Of a DNA stretch of 64,000 nt, positions 60,882 through 64,000 are shown in pieces. A program made the translations under genes and the position numbers. Source of the DNA: Parabacteroides faecalis (GTDB lineage Bacteria; Bacteroidota; Bacteroidia; Bacteroidales; Tannerellaceae); contig NZ_JAKZMM010000006.1 in assembly GCF_022809355.1 (NCBI RefSeq), forward strand, positions 62,001-126,000, read 5' to 3'. The stretch's first letter is position 1; the number at the start of each line of letters is the position of its first letter. Below the pieces are notes generated by a model. It was given only the letters and a program-made list of their open reading frames with translations. It was not told where the DNA came from and ran no database searches.

Positions 60882-61562
60882 ATGGAAAAACTTTTATCTT
60901 TAGCAAGAAATGTCAATTGGGGATATAATACGCGAAATTCTCTTTTATTTGAGTCTGCAGGTGTACAATTATTTAATTATACGTTACCTATACAAGCAGG
61001 TTCTAAAATATTAGTTTCGTTAGAAGGTACTACATCAACACAAATAGTTGGAAAAGCTTTCAGTTATATTGCTAGATCATTTGACAATGGAGATCCTAAG
61101 GTAAATTCAGTCGCAGCTGAAAATGCTTATTATTGTTTGGCTAAATCAATAAAAGCAGGAAATACTTATGCTGCACCTGAATTATTTATGTTATTAGAAA
61201 CAAAGCCGGATGCAATCTTAGATAAATTTGTGGAAACATTAATGGCAGAGAAAGCTACAGGACTTTCTCGAATTTTCTATTATGATGCAAATCGGGTACA
61301 ATCTGATGCGAAAGACCTGATTCCTTATGTTAAATATTATATTGTTTCAATATTTTACAATGTCGATGAAAGAAAGCTCTTAATTCCTGATGATATTTTG
61401 ACTTTTCCACAGGCTATATTGGAGAAAACCCTTGTACAATTTGCACCAACCGATGATCCGGATGATCTTAGTTTCTTAGATTCGATAAATGCATTAAATG
61501 AGGGCAGTAAATACTTTACAAGAGTATATAAAGAAATAGAAGATACATTATTAAATTTTTAA
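60882..61562 (+). CDS. Hypothetical protein, first gene of AT-rich island
   Basis: A 226-residue protein with no family that I recognise. The ATG at 60882 (MEKLLSLARN) is preferred because an in-frame ATG at 60867 adds the unusual MILIN. It is mixed alpha/beta: an N-terminal strand region (SLLFESAGVQLFNYTLPI) is followed by helices. No signal peptide or membrane helix is visible. Codon use is far more AT-rich than in the neighbours (many AAA, TTA, ATA), suggesting horizontal acquisition. It is 3 nt upstream of the second island gene, so the two are an operon. Possible roles such as immunity or defence are speculation. Confidence 0.6.
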   Translation: MEKLLSLARNVNWGYNTRNSLLFESAGVQLFNYTLPIQAGSKILVSLEGTTSTQIVGKAFSYIARSFDNGDPKVNSVAAENAYYCLAKSIKAGNTYAAPELFMLLETKPDAILDKFVETLMAEKATGLSRIFYYDANRVQSDAKDLIPYVKYYIVSIFYNVDERKLLIPDDILTFPQAILEKTLVQFAPTDDPDDLSFLDSINALNEGSKYFTRVYKEIEDTLLNF

Positions 61563-61565
61563 GTC

Positions 61566-62063
61566 ATGGATAATAATAATTTTGACCAATTTCCGATCAA
61601 TATATTTGAATCTAATGGTCCAATTGAAAAAAAAGGTTTCTTTTGTAAATCAAGCTGCTTTCGCGTTTGGAGAAATGGAATGGTAATAGTTCAGGGAAAC
61701 GAGGAAATAGATTTACGTGGGTATATTATAGAAGGAGGATTACATGTAGAAATTAGAAGTGATATATTGGCTGCCTATACAGAAAATAAATTTTTTTTCA
61801 CTCATATTTCATTGAATCGAGATAGAGTACTTTGGATAAATCTATATAATCAAGGTTCTGAACCTAAGCAACCTTCTGCATTGTCTTTGTTTTATAAGAA
61901 TTCTAAACTTGCAAGAATTGCAATTTCTATAGAAATACCTCAAGTATTGATAGAGTTTGATTTATTGCCTAATACAGATGAGAATTCTAACGAGGAGTTT
62001 GATTCAGGAGATGAGAAGAAATTGAATTGTATTCAGAGGATTATTAAGAAATATTTTTCCTAA
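61566..62063 (+). CDS. Hypothetical protein, second gene of AT-rich island
   Basis: A 165-residue protein with no family I recognise, likely beta-rich (FRVWRNGMVIVQGNEEIDL, GGLHVEIRSDIL, VLWINLYNQG), with an acidic tail (ENSNEEFDSGDEKK) and a C-terminal basic stretch. It is cotranscribed with the preceding gene (gap 3 nt) and has the same AT-rich codon use. No signal peptide is visible. Its stop is followed by a repeat-rich segment. Function unknown. Confidence 0.6.
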   Translation: MDNNNFDQFPINIFESNGPIEKKGFFCKSSCFRVWRNGMVIVQGNEEIDLRGYIIEGGLHVEIRSDILAAYTENKFFFTHISLNRDRVLWINLYNQGSEPKQPSALSLFYKNSKLARIAISIEIPQVLIEFDLLPNTDENSNEEFDSGDEKKLNCIQRIIKKYFS

Positions 62064-62070
62064 AGTGTTA

Positions 62071-62280
62071 TTATATAATTCTTTTTTTGCAAAAAAAATG
62101 TCCAACAGCAAGCAAATTCCAAGAGAAGAGTAATGAAATCTCGGCTGTTTGAGCCGCAGGCGAGTTTTCCGAGATTTCTGCTTCTCGCTGTGAGTTTGTA
62201 GCCGCTGGAGTGTAAGCCTTGACCTTTTGGTTCTTTTGGGTCAAGCCAAAAGAACGGACAATGCTATAAAGAACACGCAC
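62071..62280. repeat. Repeat-rich segment, likely a dispersed Bacteroidales element
   Basis: The 210 nt contain short hairpins, notably GTTCTTTTGG (62230-62239) with CCAAAAGAAC (62246-62255). Its minus strand is open for 69 codons and reads like a phrase (TPAATNSQREAEISENSP) that I recall in many Bacteroides genomes as spurious proteins. It is therefore listed as a repeat and not a gene. No copy occurs elsewhere in this window. Confidence 0.5.
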
Positions 62281-62304
62281 CCCCTCTCATTGGAATAAAA
62301 TTCC

Positions 62305-62312
62305 TATCTTTG
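62305..62312 (+). promoter_or_regulatory. -7 box for znuA
   Basis: TATCTTTG matches TAnnTTTG and is 16 nt before the ATG at 62329. No obvious Zur-type palindrome is seen nearby. Confidence 0.5.
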
Positions 62313-62328
62313 TGGCAAATATTTATTT

Positions 62329-63228
62329 ATGAAGAGGATACATTGTTGGATATATTTGCTGTTGGCTATCGTAGGCCTATCGGCCTGCCAAGGGAAGAAA
62401 GAGGGAGGAACACGGACGATATCCGTTACCATCGAGCCGCAGCGATATTTTGCAGAGAAGATAGCCGGAGACCTTTTCCAAATTAATTGTGTGACACCTG
62501 CCGGACAAAGCCCGGAAACATACGATCCTACACCCCAACAAATGGTTCAGATCAGTCAGAGTCAGGCTTATTTCCGTATTGGAGAAATCGGGTTTGAACA
62601 GGCTTGGATGAAGAATTTGCAAAGCCAGAATCCGGATATGGTTGTCTTTGATCTTTCGGAAGGAATGAAACTGATCAAAAACGAGGAAGAAGCGCATGAG
62701 GAAGGTGAAGCACACCATCATCACCATCACGGGTCGGTCGATCCTCATATCTGGACTTCTATTTCCGGTGCCAGGGTGATTGCCCAGAATACCTGTCAGG
62801 CCTTCATCAAACTTGATCCGGAGAATCAGGAGATTTATCGGGCCGGTTATCAGCGGCTGATCGAAGAAATAGACAGCACAGAGGCTGAAATGAAGCAGCT
62901 GTTACAGCCATTAGCCGGTGCGGCTTTTATTATCTATCATCCGACGCTGACCTATTTTGCCCGTGAGTTTGGTTTGAAACAGCTTTGTATCGAGTTGGAT
63001 GGGAAAGAACCTTCTCCTGCTCAACTGAAACAATTGCTGGAGACGGCTACACAGTCGGGGGCGAAAGTCGTTTTCGTACAGCAGGAATTTGACCAGAAGA
63101 ATGCCGAACTGATAGCCAAGGAGACCGGATGCCGGCTGGTAACGATCAATCCGTTGAGTTATAACTGGCATGATGAAATGATTCGTTTGGCAACTATATT
63201 GGCAGGGAAAGATGGACAAGCTGATTGA
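62329..63228 (+). CDS. znuA: Zinc/manganese ABC transporter substrate-binding lipoprotein (ZnuA-like)
   Basis: The 299-residue lipoprotein (signal ends GLSAC, cysteine 20) binds a metal for uptake, as in the ZnuA/TroA cluster A-I family. It carries a histidine run (residues 129-134) in a flexible acidic loop between EEAHEEGEAH and GSVDPHIW, and the following histidine (H140) is a typical metal ligand; other ligands appear in FIIYHPTLTYF and the C-terminal region. The His loop is characteristic of zinc-binding members. It overlaps the ATPase gene by 17 nt. Zinc is the favoured cargo, manganese is possible. Confidence 0.9.
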   Translation: MKRIHCWIYLLLAIVGLSACQGKKEGGTRTISVTIEPQRYFAEKIAGDLFQINCVTPAGQSPETYDPTPQQMVQISQSQAYFRIGEIGFEQAWMKNLQSQNPDMVVFDLSEGMKLIKNEEEAHEEGEAHHHHHHGSVDPHIWTSISGARVIAQNTCQAFIKLDPENQEIYRAGYQRLIEEIDSTEAEMKQLLQPLAGAAFIIYHPTLTYFAREFGLKQLCIELDGKEPSPAQLKQLLETATQSGAKVVFVQQEFDQKNAELIAKETGCRLVTINPLSYNWHDEMIRLATILAGKDGQAD

Positions 63229-63979
63229 ATTGACACAGGTAACAGCCGGTTATGACCGGAAAATCGTCTTGAAAGATGTTTCGCTGACGGTTTGGGAACA
63301 TGATTTCTTGGGAATCATCGGACCAAATGGTGGTGGGAAGACTACGCTGCTGAAAGTTATTCTGGGTTTATTGCCTCCGAAAGCCGGTGACATTCGTTTT
63401 TATCACCAAGGGAAACCTGTGGATGGTATCAAGATCGGTTATTTACCCCAGATGAGCAATATTGACCGGAAATTTCCGATCTCCGTACAGGAAGTAGTAG
63501 CCTCTGGATTAGCAGCTGAAAAGCCTCTGTTCCGGTCTTATACAGCAGCTCAACGGGAACGAATTGAAGAGGTTATCGTACAGATGGGACTGAAAGACGT
63601 ACAGAAGCATTCGATAGCCGAACTTTCCGGCGGACAGTTACAGCGTGTCCTGCTGGGACGTTCCATCGTCTCGCGTCCGCAGGTCTTGATTCTGGATGAA
63701 CCGAATTCGTATGTCGATAAACGGTTTGAATCGAAATTCTATCCGTTGCTCGAAGAAATCAACCGGGAGAGTGCTATCGTTCTGGTGTCGCACGACATTG
63801 GTACGGTACTTTCCATGGTGAAGAATATCGCTTGTGTGAATGAATCCCTGCATTATCATTCGGGAGCGAATATTTCATCGGAGTGGCTGGATAAACAATA
63901 TGCCTGTCCGATCGAATTGATCGGTCATGGAAATTTGCCTCATCGTGTATTGAAGAATCATGAACATACAACCGATTGA
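63212..63979 (+). CDS. znuC: ABC transporter ATP-binding protein (ZnuC-like)
   Basis: The 255-residue ATPase powers metal import. Walker A GPNGGGKTTLL (near residue 36), Q-loop in IGYLPQMSN, signature LSGGQLQRVLLGR, Walker B VLILDEPNS and the H-loop LVSHD are all in order. The neighbours fix the role as part of the zinc transporter. It overlaps znuA by 17 nt and is 3 nt before a likely znuB start. Confidence 0.93.
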   Translation: MDKLIELTQVTAGYDRKIVLKDVSLTVWEHDFLGIIGPNGGGKTTLLKVILGLLPPKAGDIRFYHQGKPVDGIKIGYLPQMSNIDRKFPISVQEVVASGLAAEKPLFRSYTAAQRERIEEVIVQMGLKDVQKHSIAELSGGQLQRVLLGRSIVSRPQVLILDEPNSYVDKRFESKFYPLLEEINRESAIVLVSHDIGTVLSMVKNIACVNESLHYHSGANISSEWLDKQYACPIELIGHGNLPHRVLKNHEHTTD

Positions 63980-63982
63980 ACC

Positions 63983-64000
63983 ATGTACTCACCTGTTTTA
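63983..64000 (+). CDS. znuB: Start of a probable metal ABC permease gene (znuB), cut by the window end
   Basis: An ATG at 63983 opens a frame (MYSPVL) 3 nt after the znuC stop, where a permease gene is expected. Only six codons lie in the window, so the identity is inferred from operon order. Confidence 0.45.

Noticed and set aside
62071-62280. 69-codon minus-strand ORF
   Set aside because: Repeat-derived reading frame with hairpins; no ribosome-binding context.

Overview
The window looks like a stretch of Bacteroidales chromosome, most likely from Parabacteroides or a close relative (an inference from content, not a measured placement). Supporting signs are the many -7 promoter boxes of the form TAnnTTTG, families typical of the phylum (DUF4252, DUF4271, DUF3316, DUF5107, DUF6261, TlpA and MG2 lipoproteins, a subclass A2 beta-lactamase, GH2 and GH95 glycosidases, a T9SS-type C-terminus) and moderate GC content. 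No rRNA, phage, IS element, CRISPR array or SusC/SusD pair is visible. One tRNA is present.

Region 1 (1-9.8 kb) is housekeeping: the end of a DUF4252 gene, then mnmG, a perfect ParB-binding site (parS, 2291-2306), uvrC, dtd, a MazG-like pyrophosphohydrolase and deoC, converging on a polyprenyl diphosphate synthase; polA follows. Region 2 (9.9-24.5 kb) is envelope and secreted functions: an unclassified secreted protein of about 800 residues, a thioredoxin-like lipoprotein with an MG2-like surface protein, a membrane-anchored pepsin-like protein with altered catalytic motifs, a class A beta-lactamase, tRNA-Leu(UAG), and a parC/DUF3316/S41-peptidase operon. Region 3 (24.5-29.9 kb) holds a GNAT enzyme, the overlapping set DUF4271-hemD-rnpA-yidD, a phosphofructokinase and a GH3-type acyl-adenylating enzyme.

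Region 4 (30.0-50.9 kb) is the accessory, carbohydrate-oriented part. An AraC regulator is divergent from an MFS sugar porter, followed by a DUF5107/TPR protein, a 41-bp hairpin-forming tandem array, two related GH2 enzymes, a terminator and a DUF1080-PHP fusion. It reads as a glycan or glycoside locus that imports products through an MFS porter and lacks SusC/SusD. Further on are a large T9SS-tagged secreted protein, a GH95-like enzyme with substituted catalytic positions, and an M16 peptidase.

Region 5 (51.0-64 kb) is mostly core again: a HhH protein, pabA divergent from pabB-pabC, an M20 deacylase, a Wzx-like flippase, the trhP-like/thioesterase/dprA operon, a DUF6261 gene, then an AT-rich two-gene island of unknown function between a 125-nt hairpin and a repeat-rich segment, and the start of a znuA-znuC-znuB zinc importer.

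The most unusual feature is the number of different short intergenic repeat families: a 21-bp array, a 41-bp hairpin array, a 42-bp degenerate array, two copies of a nested palindrome whose 22-nt cores are inverted relative to each other, and a 125-nt hairpin. Several are free of stop codons in some frame and so create false ORFs.
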